Assembly (NCBI RefSeq): GCF_000834635.1
Contig: NZ_JXQV01000005.1
Coordinates: 124,001-188,000, forward strand
Source of the DNA: Agrobacterium tumefaciens
Lineage (GTDB): Bacteria > Pseudomonadota > Alphaproteobacteria > Rhizobiales > Rhizobiaceae
Direction: 5' to 3'
Length of the DNA: 64,000 nucleotides
How positions within the stretch are numbered: position 1 is the stretch's first letter; each line of letters begins with the position of its first letter. Below, one piece after another: positions 18,190 to 28,411 of the stretch. The notes under the pieces are model-generated. The model was not told where the DNA came from, did no database searches, and saw only the letters and a program-made list of their open reading frames with translations. A program made the translations under genes and the position numbers.

Positions 18190-21100
18190 ATGGCACAGCT
18201 CTTTATCAGACGGCCGATCCTTGCCTGGGTCTTTGCGCTGTTCATCTCCATTGCGGGCGTCATTGCGCTCCCCTTCCTTCCCATTGCGCAATATCCAAAG
18301 GTTGCGCCACCACAGCTGACGATCTCGACCAACTATCCAGGCGCCTCACCTCAGGACATCTATCAGGGTGTCACAAGGCTCATCGAGGATGAGTTGAATG
18401 GCGTGGATGGATTGATGTATTTCGAGTCCACCTCGGATACATCAGGCCAAGTCTCGATCAACGCAACCTTCGAAGCCGGCACCAACATCAACCAGGCATC
18501 GGTCGATGTGCAGAACGCGATCAGGCGCGTCGAGTCCCGACTGCCCTCCGCCGTGACGGCACAGGGTGTTACGGTGGAAGAAGCGTCTTCAGGCTTCCTG
18601 CTGTTCATCTCGCTAACCTCGACAGACGGCACCATGGATGAAGTCGCGCTTGGCGACTACATGAACCGCAATGTGCTGGGAGAACTCCGACGGATCGATG
18701 GTGTCGGTCGTGCCCAGCTGTTTTCGGCGCAGCGCGCCATGCGCGTGTGGATCGATGCCGACAAGCTCGTTGGCCTCAAACTCACGACGGCAGACATTAA
18801 CGCTGCCATCACAGCACAGAATGCGCAGGTTGCCGCTGGCCAGATCGGCGCGGCTCCAAACCCGATCAGTCAGGATCTGACAGCCACCGTTCTCGTCAAG
18901 GGTCAACTGACCGACACCGAGCAATTCGGCAACATCGTTCTGCGTGCAAACCCGGATGGCAGCACAGTTCGGTTGAAGGACGTTGCCCGTCTTGAACTGG
19001 GCGCCGAAGCCTACAACCAATCCAGCCGCCTGAATGGACAGGCGAGTGCTGCCGTCGGTATTCAGCTTTCCTCGACAGGCAATGCTGTCGCAACGTCCAC
19101 GGCTGTGGCGGCCAAGCTGGAAGAACTGTCCCGGTTCTTCCCTGAAGGGGTTGCCTATTCCATTCCTTATGACACAAGCCCCTTCGTCTCAGCATCGATT
19201 GAGAAGGTTCTGCACACACTCATCGAAGCGATCATCCTCGTTTTCGTGGTCATGTTCGTCTTCCTGCAAAACTTCCGATACACCGTCATTCCGACATTGA
19301 TCGTGCCGGTCGCTCTGCTTGGGACCTGTGCGGTGATGTATGTGACGGGGTTCTCCATTAATGTTCTAACGATGTTTGCCATGGTGCTGGCGATCGGTAT
19401 TCTGGTCGATGACGCCATCGTTGTGGTTGAAAACGTTGAGCGGATCATGGCGGAGGAAGGGCTTCCACCAAAGGAAGCCACCCAGAAAGCCATGAGCCAG
19501 ATCACCGGCGCCATTCTTGGCATCACACTGGTGCTCGCCTGCGTGTTCATTCCCATGGCCTTCTTCCCCGGCTCCACCGGCATCATCTACCGTCAGTTCA
19601 GCTTGACGATGGTCGTTTCCATTCTGTTTTCAGCTTTCCTAGCGCTTTCGCTGACACCGGCGCTTTGCGCAACGTTCCTGAAACCCATCAAGAAGGGTCA
19701 CCATGCAAAAGGTGGTCTTGGTGGGTGGTTCAACCGCAAGTTCGATGGCCTGACGAATGGCTATACGAAGGTGGCAACAGGTGGGGCGCGGCGCGCGGGC
19801 CGCATGATGGTTATCTATCTGGCACTGGTTGCCGGGCTGGGGTACCTCTTCATCAACCTTCCAAGCGGCTTCGTGCCCGCCGAAGACCAGGGCTTCCTGA
19901 TCGTTGATATTCAGGGACCGCCTGAGGCCAGCGTAAACCGCACCAACGCATCGATCCAGCAGATCGAGAAGATCTTCCAGGCCGATCCAGCGGTGAAGGA
20001 CATCATCGCCATTCAGGGCTTCAGCTTCTCCGGCAACGGTGCCAATGCAGCACTGGCCTTCATTACCCTGAAGGACTGGAGTGAACGAGGTGCCGGCAGC
20101 TCGGCTCAGGAAATTGCCGACCGCGCCAACATGCAGTTGTTCGGCCTGAAGGATGCGCAGACGTTCGCGTTGTCGCCGCCGCCTATCGAAGGCTTCGGAA
20201 CCACAGGTGGATTCTCTTTCCGCCTGCAGGATCGTAACGGCATCGGCCAGGCAGCCCTTTCAGCTGCGGCAGGGGAGCTTATGCAGAAGGCCAGCAAGAG
20301 CCCTATTCTTGCGGGCATGCGCATCGAAGGCCTGCCTGACGCGGCCCAGATTATGCTGGTCATAGACCGCGAAAAAGCCAACACCTTCGGCATAACCTTT
20401 GCCGATATCAACAACACCATCACGGCCAATCTCGGATCGTCCTATATCAACGACTTTCCGAACGCCGGACGCATGCAGCGCGTTGTTGTGCAGGCGCAGG
20501 ACCGCGACCGCCTTCAGGTCGAGGACCTGCTGAAGTTGAATGTGCGCAATGCCAGCGGTGGCATGGTGCCTCTCAGCTCCTTTGCAATCGCGCAATGGCA
20601 AAAGGGCTCTCCACAGATTGTCGGCTACAATGGCTATCCGACCATCCGTATTTCGGGCGAACCCGCTCCCGGCAACTCCACCGGCGTCGCCATCACGGAA
20701 ATGGAGCGTCTCGCATCCGAACTGCCTGCGGGCATCGGCTATGAATGGACAGGTCAGGCTCTGGAAGAAATCAAGTCCGGGTCTCAGGCACCATTCCTCT
20801 TCAGCCTCAGCATTCTCTTCGTGTTCCTGCTGCTGGCAGGCCTCTATGAGAGCTGGTCCATCCCGCTTGCCGTTATGTTGGTCGTTCCCTTGGGCATCAT
20901 TGGTTCCGTGCTGGCTGTTCTTCTTCGGGATATGCCCAATGATATCTACTTCAAGGTTGGCCTCATCGCGATCATCGGCCTCTCTGCAAAGAACGCGATC
21001 CTGATCGTGGAATTTGCCAAGGACTATTATGCGGAAGGCAAGACGCTGCTCGATTCAGCCGTACAGGCGGCGCGTATCCGCTTCCGGCCGATCATCATGA

Positions 21101-21327
21101 CCTCGCTTGCATTTACCCTCGGTGTCGTGCCGCTTGCCATTGCGACCGGCCCAAGTGCGGCAAGTCAGAATGCCATCGGTACCGGCGTTCTGGGGGGAAT
21201 GATCTCAGCCACGATCCTTGCAGTCTTCTTCGTTCCCGCCTTCTTCGTCTTCGTTCTGAAGCTGATGCGAACGAAAAGACCGGAGGAGAAAGATACCCCG
21301 GAAGACGCAAAGACGGTAGAACCGTAA
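18190..21327 (+). CDS. RND multidrug efflux pump (AcrB/MexB type)
   Basis: The 1045-residue protein is full length for the hydrophobe/amphiphile efflux group. It begins with MAQLFIRRPILAWVFALFIS, the usual start of AcrB-type pumps, has a large periplasmic loop after membrane segment 1 (PGASPQDIYQGVT), the proton-relay aspartates in segment 4 (ILVDDAIVVVENVE), a second large loop, and the C-terminal membrane block with GLIAIIGLSAKNAILIVEFA. It exports amphiphilic compounds by proton antiport and would work with the upstream adaptor and an outer-membrane channel from elsewhere. A strong terminator follows, so the operon is tetR-adaptor-pump only. Confidence 0.96.
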   Translation: MAQLFIRRPILAWVFALFISIAGVIALPFLPIAQYPKVAPPQLTISTNYPGASPQDIYQGVTRLIEDELNGVDGLMYFESTSDTSGQVSINATFEAGTNINQASVDVQNAIRRVESRLPSAVTAQGVTVEEASSGFLLFISLTSTDGTMDEVALGDYMNRNVLGELRRIDGVGRAQLFSAQRAMRVWIDADKLVGLKLTTADINAAITAQNAQVAAGQIGAAPNPISQDLTATVLVKGQLTDTEQFGNIVLRANPDGSTVRLKDVARLELGAEAYNQSSRLNGQASAAVGIQLSSTGNAVATSTAVAAKLEELSRFFPEGVAYSIPYDTSPFVSASIEKVLHTLIEAIILVFVVMFVFLQNFRYTVIPTLIVPVALLGTCAVMYVTGFSINVLTMFAMVLAIGILVDDAIVVVENVERIMAEEGLPPKEATQKAMSQITGAILGITLVLACVFIPMAFFPGSTGIIYRQFSLTMVVSILFSAFLALSLTPALCATFLKPIKKGHHAKGGLGGWFNRKFDGLTNGYTKVATGGARRAGRMMVIYLALVAGLGYLFINLPSGFVPAEDQGFLIVDIQGPPEASVNRTNASIQQIEKIFQADPAVKDIIAIQGFSFSGNGANAALAFITLKDWSERGAGSSAQEIADRANMQLFGLKDAQTFALSPPPIEGFGTTGGFSFRLQDRNGIGQAALSAAAGELMQKASKSPILAGMRIEGLPDAAQIMLVIDREKANTFGITFADINNTITANLGSSYINDFPNAGRMQRVVVQAQDRDRLQVEDLLKLNVRNASGGMVPLSSFAIAQWQKGSPQIVGYNGYPTIRISGEPAPGNSTGVAITEMERLASELPAGIGYEWTGQALEEIKSGSQAPFLFSLSILFVFLLLAGLYESWSIPLAVMLVVPLGIIGSVLAVLLRDMPNDIYFKVGLIAIIGLSAKNAILIVEFAKDYYAEGKTLLDSAVQAARIRFRPIIMTSLAFTLGVVPLAIATGPSAASQNAIGTGVLGGMISATILAVFFVPAFFVFVLKLMRTKRPEEKDTPEDAKTVEP

Positions 21328-21334
21328 AACAAAG

Positions 21335-21360
21335 ACGCCGCAGACCGAAATCTGCGGCGT
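21335..21360 (+). terminator. Intrinsic terminator after the RND pump
   Basis: A 10-bp perfect stem, ACGCCGCAGA with TCTGCGGCGT, has a 6-base loop and is followed by TTTTC. It starts 7 bases after the pump stop codon. Confidence 0.9.
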
Positions 21361-21397
21361 TTTCATATTCAGTCAGGGGAAGCTAGGATGGCCCCTA

Positions 21398-21718
21398 TTA
21401 GCAATCCCGGCCATTTGCATAACCGTCGACAATGCACACCGAGCCGGGCATGGGCTGTGTGACGCTGCGGCGGATGCTGTAGGATTTCTTCGGCTGTTCG
21501 ACACGGTTTATGGAACCCGTGGAGATCATGTCGAGATTGTCTGGCATCTGAGCGAAACGCGCCGGTGGCATCTTGCCAGCCAACATCGGCGTTACGATCA
21601 GAGAAAGGGCGATGGCAACCATGCCAAACAGCAGAGCGACGTTTAATACACCGATTTTGCGCGATTTTTCAGAATAGGACCGACGGCCCTCCACTGTTTT
21701 CCAAAAATCCTCGTTCAT
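21398..21718 (-). CDS. Small membrane-anchored protein of unknown function
   Basis: A 106-residue product with GAGG six bases before its ATG. It has a polar N-terminus (MNEDFWKTVEGRRSYSEKSR), one strong hydrophobic segment (about residues 24-46, VLNVALLFGMVAIALSLIVT), and a basic, Ser-rich C-terminal region with two cysteines near the end (C94 and C106) that could form a disulfide outside the membrane. No family was recognised, though short single-span proteins of this kind are common in Rhizobiaceae. It lies convergent to the pump operon. Confidence 0.7.
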   Translation of the reverse strand: MNEDFWKTVEGRRSYSEKSRKIGVLNVALLFGMVAIALSLIVTPMLAGKMPPARFAQMPDNLDMISTGSINRVEQPKKSYSIRRSVTQPMPGSVCIVDGYANGRDC

Positions 21719-21849
21719 ATTAGGCCTCGCTACGCGCCATTTACCAATTCTTCAGCCTTTTAATGTGCCAGAGGGTGATAAACGAAAGGTTAATGGCGGC
21801 CCGTTTTGAGGCATCGCAGGCGCCTGAAAGGCTTTATTCACTATATTGT

Positions 21850-22266
21850 TTACAGCAGGTCCTGAAGATAGGGGATGAGCGGCTCATCGGCCGGCGGCAT
21901 GGGATAATCCCGCAAGGCCTGAGGCTTAACCCATTTTATGGCCTGGCCCTCGGCCCCACGTGGAATGCCTTCAAAGCGGCGGCAAACATATAGCGGCATC
22001 AAGAGATGGAATGTCTCATAGGAGTGGCTGGCGAATGTCAGCGGCGCCAGACACGCTATCTTGGTCTTGATAGCGAGTTCTTCTTCCAGTTCGCGAACCA
22101 GTGTTTCTTCCGGCGTCTCGCCGTTTTCAACCTTGCCGCCCGGAAATTCCCAAAGGCCAGCAAGCGATTTACCCTCTGGTCTTTGCGCCAAAAGAATACG
22201 TCCATCCTGATCGATCAGCGCGCAAGCGGCAACGAGCAGTATCTTCCGGCCTGCCCCCTCCATCAC
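21850..22266 (-). CDS. mutT: 8-oxo-dGTP diphosphatase, MutT-type Nudix hydrolase
   Basis: The 138-residue protein carries a Nudix box from G44: GKVENGE, seven residues, then RELEEEL (58-64). The final Gly of the consensus is Ala here, a tolerated change. The preceding LWEFPGGK is typical of MutT itself rather than other Nudix enzymes. It would hydrolyse oxidised guanine nucleotides and lower GC-to-TA/AT-to-CG mutation. Its start overlaps the end of the acetyltransferase gene by four bases, so it is the last gene of an argJ-acetyltransferase-mutT unit. A link to oxidative defence is also suggested by nearby katG, but only by proximity. Confidence 0.9.
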   Translation of the reverse strand: MMEGAGRKILLVAACALIDQDGRILLAQRPEGKSLAGLWEFPGGKVENGETPEETLVRELEEELAIKTKIACLAPLTFASHSYETFHLLMPLYVCRRFEGIPRGAEGQAIKWVKPQALRDYPMPPADEPLIPYLQDLL

Positions 22267-23051
22267 TCAGCCTCTTTGCGCCAGTAGCGATAGGTGTAGG
22301 CCGTTTTAAAACCGAATTTTTCATACAGCGCGATGGCAGGGCGATTGGTGGAGACGACCTGAAGCCACGCGGTCGATGCCCCGCTGATACGGGCCCAACG
22401 GAGTGCGGACGTCAGGATTTGAGTGCCGGTTCCCTGCCGCCGCAACGGTGCCGCCACATCCAGCGACAGGATGCCCGCCAGATCATTATCCTGAACGCAG
22501 ATCAACGTGGCCTGCGGCTCGCCTTCAATCTCTTCCATCGTGAACAGCCCGAGCGTCGGCTTGATGGAACTGACAATCTCTGCGATCGGCGAGCGCAAGG
22601 ACGGGTCTACACCGCTGACCTTGAGACTTGCTTCCACAAAGCGACCAATATCGTGGCTTGGAATGTGGGAGACGGTTTCCGGCAATTCCGCATTGGCAAT
22701 GTCGGCGGTCATCACGTCGACATTTTCAAACACGCTCCAGCCATTATCCGTCAGGTGCTGGCGCAACTGCGGAGGCATCAGCACCGTTTCCCTGATGATG
22801 AGCTGGCGTCCGAAATCCTCGAAGCGCTTGCGCGCTTTTTCAAGACGAAGGTCGCAATTGCCGTAGTCGGAAGGATCGAGCGGCACCACGCAGTTGATCC
22901 GTTTGGACGGATGCGAGCCTGTCAGCCTTATCTGCCAGCTGCCATCATAGACAACTGATGATGCGGGCCATGCCCGGAAACTGACAGCTTCCAGACGACG
23001 AACCAGAGGAAGGTTGGTGGCGACACTTTGCATAGCGGGCGTCTCCAACAT
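22263..23051 (-). CDS. GNAT-family N-acetyltransferase
   Basis: The 262-residue protein has an undefined N-terminal half and a C-terminal GNAT fold with the acetyl-CoA loop (SLDVAAPLRRQGTGTQILTSA; R/Q-x-x-G-x-G/A pattern in RRQGTG) and the closing strand-helix NRPAIALYEKFGFKTAYTYRYW. The acceptor is unknown. The gene overlaps argJ by one base at its start and mutT by four at its end, so the three genes are coupled. The same argJ-GNAT-mutT order is conserved, as far as I recall, in many Rhizobiales, which may hint at a core role. A second start at 23033 is possible. Confidence 0.85.
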   Translation of the reverse strand: MLETPAMQSVATNLPLVRRLEAVSFRAWPASSVVYDGSWQIRLTGSHPSKRINCVVPLDPSDYGNCDLRLEKARKRFEDFGRQLIIRETVLMPPQLRQHLTDNGWSVFENVDVMTADIANAELPETVSHIPSHDIGRFVEASLKVSGVDPSLRSPIAEIVSSIKPTLGLFTMEEIEGEPQATLICVQDNDLAGILSLDVAAPLRRQGTGTQILTSALRWARISGASTAWLQVVSTNRPAIALYEKFGFKTAYTYRYWRKEAE

Positions 23052-24292
23052 CAGCTCCGATAATCGCCATTGATTTCAACATATTCCTTGGTCAGATCAC
23101 AGGTCCACACGGTCGCGGTACCGTTGCCAAGACCGATATCGACTTTCACTGGAATATCCTGGTTCTTCATCACAGCGCTGGCTTCTGCCTCGGAGTAGTC
23201 AGGGTCGCGTTCGCCATTGACGGCCACGCGCACATGTCCAAACCAGATTGCGAGGCGATCGCGATCCGCCAGCTCGCCAGATTTGCCGACAGCCATCACG
23301 ACGCGACCCCAATTGGCGTCTTCACCAGCAACGGCAGTTTTGACCAGCGGAGAGTTGGCAATGGATAGCGCGATGCGCTTGGCAGCCACATCGCTCTCGG
23401 CACCCGTCACGGTGATTTCCACCATCTTGCGCGCACCTTCGCCATCACGAACGACTTGCAGCGCCAAATCCTTCAGGAGATCATTCAGAGCATCGCGGAA
23501 AGCGGAAAGCTTCGGATCATTGGCATTGTCGATATGCGTCTGTCCGTCAGCGCGGGCGGCGCCCGTGGCAAACAGCATCAGCGTATCGGATGTTGAGGTG
23601 TCGCTATCGACTGTGACCGAATTGAACGTCGGACCAACGCCCGCAGACAAGAGATCCTGCAAAGCAGAAGCCGAAATATAAGCATCCGTCACGACGAAGG
23701 ACAACATGGTCGCCATGTCAGGCGCGATCATACCCGCACCCTTCGCGATGCCGTTGATGGTGACTGTGACACCGTCAATTTCGGCTGTGCGCGTCGAAAC
23801 CTTCGGATAGGTATCGGTTGTCATGATGGCCTTGGCAGCTTCTGTCCAGAAATCGCCCGCGGCATCGGCATTCATCTGGCCAAGAACACCGGCAAATTTG
23901 GTGGCGTCAAGCGGCTCACCAATCACGCCTGTGGACGCCAGAAACACTTCGCTTTCTAAGCAACCAACAGCTTCAGCTGCAGACTTCGCCGTCAACTCTG
24001 TCGCCGCTCTGCCCTTTACGCCTGTGAAGGCATTGGCGTTTCCGGAATTCACCACCACAGCACGCGCAACGCCTGCTGGAAGGTTTGCGCGGCAAAAATC
24101 GACTGGGGCAGACGGGCAACGTGATTTTGTGAAAACACCCGCGACAGCCGCAGGCTCGTCAAACACCATCATCAGAACGTCTGTGCGGCCCTTATACTTG
24201 ATACCTGCAGCCGCCGTTGCCATTCGCACACCGCGCAAAGCGGGCATATCTGGATAGGATTTCGGGGCAAGTGGAGAGACGGCAGCGGACAT
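23051..24292 (-). CDS. argJ: Bifunctional ornithine acetyltransferase/N-acetylglutamate synthase ArgJ
   Basis: The 413-residue enzyme transfers acetyl from N-acetylornithine to glutamate in the cyclic arginine pathway, and may also use acetyl-CoA. Autoproteolysis occurs before the catalytic threonine in the segment [16 protein letters not shown]; from the chosen start this is T195. Other family features are GNANAFTG and STGVIGEP near the N-terminus and the C-terminal NEYGD-like ending ([10 protein letters not shown]). The ATG at 24292 is used; an in-frame TTG two codons earlier is weaker. It heads a three-gene overlapping unit and sits behind a terminator that separates it from the parvulin gene. 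Confidence 0.96.
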   Translation of the reverse strand: MSAAVSPLAPKSYPDMPALRGVRMATAAAGIKYKGRTDVLMMVFDEPAAVAGVFTKSRCPSAPVDFCRANLPAGVARAVVVNSGNANAFTGVKGRAATELTAKSAAEAVGCLESEVFLASTGVIGEPLDATKFAGVLGQMNADAAGDFWTEAAKAIMTTDTYPKVSTRTAEIDGVTVTINGIAKGAGMIAPDMATMLSFVVTDAYISASALQDLLSAGVGPTFNSVTVDSDTSTSDTLMLFATGAARADGQTHIDNANDPKLSAFRDALNDLLKDLALQVVRDGEGARKMVEITVTGAESDVAAKRIALSIANSPLVKTAVAGEDANWGRVVMAVGKSGELADRDRLAIWFGHVRVAVNGERDPDYSEAEASAVMKNQDIPVKVDIGLGNGTATVWTCDLTKEYVEINGDYRS

Positions 24293-24332
24293 GGGCAAGA
24301 ACCTGCATATTTGCGAAAGTTGAAATGAAACA

Positions 24333-24352
24333 GGGCGGCTCTAAAGCCGCCC
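24333..24352 (-). terminator. Intrinsic terminator of the parvulin gene
   Basis: GGGCGGCT with AGCCGCCC and a 4-base loop form an 8-bp GC-rich stem 15 bases after the parvulin stop. On the minus strand it is followed by TGTTTCATTTC, a weak U tract. Confidence 0.7.
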
Positions 24353-24367
24353 CGTCAATTGAGGACA

Positions 24368-25237
24368 TTACTGCTGGGCAGGTGGCTCGGCTGCCTGCTG
24401 CTTGCTGGCATCGTCATAGGCCTTGCGCATCGCCGCGTCAGGAATGTCGATCTTCTGCTCGGCCTTGGCCTTTTCGATTAGGGCGACATATTTGTCGCGC
24501 ATGACAAGCTGACGAACCTGCGCTTCAACCTGCTCATAGGCTGGTGGCGGTGCAACGCGCTTGTCTTCGAGCTTGATCACGTGAAAGCCGAACTGCGACT
24601 TGACCGGAGTTTTCGTGTAGGCGCCCTTTTCAAGCGTGAAGGCAGCCTCTTCGAATTCAGGAACCATGCGGCCCTTGCCGAACCAGCCGAGATCGCCGCC
24701 GTCATCCTTGTTGGAATCGGTGGACTTTTCCTTGGCCAGCGCTGCGAAATCCTTGCCAGCGTCCAACTGCTTGATCACATCCTTGGCTTCCTCTTCGGTC
24801 GCAACGAGAATGTGGGCAGCCTTGATTTCTTCTTCCTGCGGCAGCGCGGCGACTTCCTTGTCGTAGCGAGCCTTGACCTCTTCATTGGTCACAGCGTCAA
24901 CAACATGCTTGCGGAAATATGCGTTGTGGAGTTCGCGATCCGTGATGAAGGCCAGGCGCTTCTTGAAATCGTCGGTCTTCTGCAGACCTTCAGCTGTCGC
25001 ATCTTTCACCAGCAGCTTCACGTCGATCGCGCCGGACAGGGCGGCAACTTTCTTCTGCTCATCGGGAAGCTGTGCGAGCTGCGGATCAAGATTGCTCATG
25101 GCAAGATCCAGTTCAGACTGGCGAATCTCGAGATCGCCAACCTTGGCAACAACGGCATCTTCCTGCGCGAAGGCAGGAAACTGAAGACCGAGCGTCGCCA
25201 CGATGACAGCCGCTGCAATTCTATTATAGCGCAACAT
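24368..25237 (-). CDS. Parvulin-type peptidyl-prolyl cis-trans isomerase, exported
   Basis: From the ATG at 25237 (AAGG six bases upstream) the product has 289 residues with a signal peptide (VIVATLGLQFPAFAQED). An N-terminal helical chaperone-like region (about 30-140) leads to a parvulin rotamase domain beginning IKAAHILVATEEEAK, with DGGDLGWFGKGRMVPEFEEA and SQFGFHVIKLED, all typical. A Pro/Gln/Ala tail ends the protein. It should act in the periplasm on newly exported proteins, and its position divergent from secA fits an export role. The frame opens upstream at 25303, but that extension would place 22 residues before the signal peptide. Confidence 0.92.
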   Translation of the reverse strand: MLRYNRIAAAVIVATLGLQFPAFAQEDAVVAKVGDLEIRQSELDLAMSNLDPQLAQLPDEQKKVAALSGAIDVKLLVKDATAEGLQKTDDFKKRLAFITDRELHNAYFRKHVVDAVTNEEVKARYDKEVAALPQEEEIKAAHILVATEEEAKDVIKQLDAGKDFAALAKEKSTDSNKDDGGDLGWFGKGRMVPEFEEAAFTLEKGAYTKTPVKSQFGFHVIKLEDKRVAPPPAYEQVEAQVRQLVMRDKYVALIEKAKAEQKIDIPDAAMRKAYDDASKQQAAEPPAQQ

Positions 25238-25477
25238 ATTAAACCTTTCGGAGACAATGCCGGCTCCAGACGTGGTTTTCCGGCTGAAAAAACTTCCAAA
25301 CACCGGAATGTGGCCATTCTGTAACGGGCAGAACCGTTGACATCATTTGCCCCCCCTCTTATCTGTCGCTCAACCTCGCGTCCAGATACGTTTGAGGGTC
25401 AAGTCTGTCATTTGCACGGAAATGCGAAACCAGATTGCGATGCCTCGGTAAACGGAATTTCAGAAAGGGCCACTAAG

Positions 25478-28189
25478 ATGGTCAGTCTCGGCGGAATAGC
25501 CCGCAAGTTGTTCGGTTCGGCAAATGAGCGCCGTGTCCGCTCCTATCGTAGCAACATCACGGCAATAGGTGCACTCGAGGCGGAGATGAAAGCACTCTCC
25601 GATGAGGCACTGGCAGCAAAGACGGTTGAATTCCGTCAGCAGCTCGCCAATGGCAAAACCATTGACGACATCCTCGTTCCGGCTTTCGCCGTGGCACGCG
25701 AAGCATCGCGCCGCGTTCTCGGCATGCGCCCCTTCGATGTTCAGCTAACCGGCGGCATGATTCTTCATTCCGGCGATATCGCTGAAATGAAAACGGGTGA
25801 AGGTAAAACGCTGGTTGCGACCCTTGCCGTGTACCTCAACGCCCTTGAAGGCAAGGGCGTGCACGTTGTTACCGTCAACGACTATCTTGCCCAACGTGAC
25901 GCCGCCACCATGGCGCGGCTTTACAATTTCCTTGGCCTCACCACCGGCGTCATCATTCACGGACTGGACGATGACCAGCGCCGCGAAGCCTATGCCTGCG
26001 ATATCACTTACGCGACGAATAACGAACTCGGCTTCGATTATCTGCGCGACAACATGAAATACGACAAGCCGCAAATGGTGCAGCGTGGCCACCACTACGC
26101 CATCGTCGATGAAGTCGACTCGATCCTTGTCGATGAGGCACGCACGCCTCTGATCATCTCTGGTCCATTGGATGATAGGTCTGATCTCTACAACACGATC
26201 AACGCCTTCATTCCGATGCTTTCGCCGGAAGATTACGAGATCGACGAAAAGCAGCGCTCTGCCAACTTCTCCGAAGACGGGACGGAAAAGCTTGAAAACC
26301 TGTTGCGTGAGGCAGGTCTTCTCAAGGGCGAATCACTCTACGACATCGAAAACGTGTCGATCGTCCACCACATCAATAACGCGCTGAAGGCACACAAACT
26401 CTTCCAGCGCGACAAGGATTACATCGTCCGTAACGACGAAATCGTCATCATTGACGAGTTTACCGGCCGCATGATGCCGGGCCGTCGTTATTCGGAAGGT
26501 CAGCACCAGGCTCTTGAAGCCAAGGAACAGGTGCAGATTCAGCCGGAAAACCAGACGCTGTCTTCTGTCACCTTCCAGAACTATTTCCGCATGTACAAGA
26601 AGCTCGCCGGCATGACCGGTACAGCATCGACAGAAGCGGAAGAGTTCAACAACATCTATAGTCTCGATGTGATCGAGGTTCCGACGAACCTGCCAATCCA
26701 GCGTATCGATGAAGACGACGAAGTTTACAGAACGGGTGAAGAAAAGTTCAAGGCCATCATCGAGCAGATCAAGGCCGCACATGAGCGCGACCAGCCTGTT
26801 CTTGTCGGTACCACCTCGATTGAAAAGTCCGAGCTTCTAGCCACAATGCTGCGCCAGACCGGCTTTGAAAACTTCCAGGTTCTAAACGCTCGTTACCATG
26901 AGCAAGAAGCTTACATCGTTTCGCAGGCTGGCGTTCCCGGTGCTGTGACCATTGCAACCAACATGGCTGGCCGTGGTACGGACATCCAGCTGGGCGGCAA
27001 CGTCGAGATGCGTCTTGACCGAGAGCTTGAAGGCATGGAGCCCGGCGAAGAGCGCGATGCGACAGAAAAACGCATCCGCGAAGAGATAAAAGTCCTCAAA
27101 GACAAGGCGCTTGCCGCCGGTGGTCTTTTCGTCATCGCCACCGAGCGCCACGAAAGCCGCCGCATCGACAACCAGCTGCGCGGTCGTTCCGGTCGCCAGG
27201 GTGACCCAGGTCGCTCGAAATTCTATCTTTCGCTTCAGGATGATCTGATGCGGATCTTCGGCTCCGACCGGATGGACAGCATGCTGCAAAAGCTTGGCCT
27301 CAAGGAAGGCGAAGCCATTGTCCACCCCTGGATCAACAAGGCGCTAGAGCGCGCCCAGAAGAAAGTGGAAGCGCGCAACTTCGAGACCCGCAAGAACCTT
27401 CTGAAATACGATGACGTCCTCAACGATCAGCGCAAGGTGATCTTCGAGCAGCGCTTGGAGTTGATGGAAGCCGATAATATCGGCGAGACCGCGACAGATA
27501 TGCGCAATGAGGTCATCGAGGGGCTTGTAACCAAGCACGTCCCAGAGAACGCCTATGCGGAGCAATGGAATATCGTTGGCCTGAAGGCTGGCCTCGAGCA
27601 GTCTCTCAACCTTGATCTCCCAGTCGATGAATGGGCGAAAGAGGAAGGCATTGCCGAAGACGATATTTTGCAGCGCATTACCGAAGCAGCAGACAAGGTG
27701 ATGGCAGAAAAGGCTGAGCGGTTCGGCCCCGAAGTCATGACCTATGTTGAGCGCTCCGTGATCTTGCAGACGATCGACCATTTGTGGCGCGAGCATATCG
27801 TCAACCTCGATCACCTTCGCTCCGTCGTCGGTTTCCGTGGTTACGCCCAGCGTGACCCGTTGCAGGAATATAAGGCAGAAGCTTTCGAACTGTTCCAGGC
27901 GCTGCTTGCCAACCTGCGTGAAGCGGTGACGGCACAGTTGATGCGTGTGGAACTCGTCCGTGACCAGCCAGAGCCAGAGCTGCCGGAAATGACACCTCAC
28001 CATATAGACCCACTCACCGGTGAGGACGAGTTCGGCAACAACCAGCCAGCACCCGTAGCGTTCGTTCCACCAGAGCAGCGCAACCCGGATGACCCGTCCA
28101 CTTGGGGCAAAATCAGCCGAAATGAGGCCTGCCCTTGCGGTTCCGGTAAGAAGTATAAGCATTGCCATGGGATTTTCGACCAGGCTTGA
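25478..28189 (+). CDS. secA: Preprotein translocase ATPase SecA
   Basis: The 904-residue motor drives Sec-dependent export. Walker A is in [14 protein letters not shown], the DEAD-like Walker B in [17 protein letters not shown], and the second helicase half carries [18 protein letters not shown] and [20 protein letters not shown]. The C-terminal zinc motif that binds SecB and phospholipid is intact ([14 protein letters not shown]). The ATG at 25478, with AAAGG upstream, gives the usual [14 protein letters not shown] start; an upstream in-frame start at 25337 adds 47 non-homologous residues. It is monocistronic with its own terminator. Confidence 0.98.
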   Translation: MVSLGGIARKLFGSANERRVRSYRSNITAIGALEAEMKALSDEALAAKTVEFRQQLANGKTIDDILVPAFAVAREASRRVLGMRPFDVQLTGGMILHSGDIAEMKTGEGKTLVATLAVYLNALEGKGVHVVTVNDYLAQRDAATMARLYNFLGLTTGVIIHGLDDDQRREAYACDITYATNNELGFDYLRDNMKYDKPQMVQRGHHYAIVDEVDSILVDEARTPLIISGPLDDRSDLYNTINAFIPMLSPEDYEIDEKQRSANFSEDGTEKLENLLREAGLLKGESLYDIENVSIVHHINNALKAHKLFQRDKDYIVRNDEIVIIDEFTGRMMPGRRYSEGQHQALEAKEQVQIQPENQTLSSVTFQNYFRMYKKLAGMTGTASTEAEEFNNIYSLDVIEVPTNLPIQRIDEDDEVYRTGEEKFKAIIEQIKAAHERDQPVLVGTTSIEKSELLATMLRQTGFENFQVLNARYHEQEAYIVSQAGVPGAVTIATNMAGRGTDIQLGGNVEMRLDRELEGMEPGEERDATEKRIREEIKVLKDKALAAGGLFVIATERHESRRIDNQLRGRSGRQGDPGRSKFYLSLQDDLMRIFGSDRMDSMLQKLGLKEGEAIVHPWINKALERAQKKVEARNFETRKNLLKYDDVLNDQRKVIFEQRLELMEADNIGETATDMRNEVIEGLVTKHVPENAYAEQWNIVGLKAGLEQSLNLDLPVDEWAKEEGIAEDDILQRITEAADKVMAEKAERFGPEVMTYVERSVILQTIDHLWREHIVNLDHLRSVVGFRGYAQRDPLQEYKAEAFELFQALLANLREAVTAQLMRVELVRDQPEPELPEMTPHHIDPLTGEDEFGNNQPAPVAFVPPEQRNPDDPSTWGKISRNEACPCGSGKKYKHCHGIFDQA

Positions 28190-28217
28190 TGGTCGCAAAA
28201 TCAACTGACTAAATCAG

Positions 28218-28248
28218 AACGGCCCATAGATTCCATCTGTGGGCCGTT
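28218..28248 (+). terminator. Intrinsic terminator of secA
   Basis: A 13-bp stem with one G-T pair (AACGGCCCATAGA with TCTGTGGGCCGTT) and a 5-base loop is followed by ATTTTATG. It begins 29 bases after the secA stop. Confidence 0.88.
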
Positions 28249-28411
28249 ATTTTATGTGAACGCCATACAGCACAGGCCAATAATGGTCTGCGCGCCATAG
28301 GGAAATTACTTACGACAGAGGCATATGCATCGAACTACACAATTCGTTTGACGTCATCATTGCTCTTTCGTAACCGTTCGCTTCGAATCATCCGTCGCCG
28401 GACATAAACAT

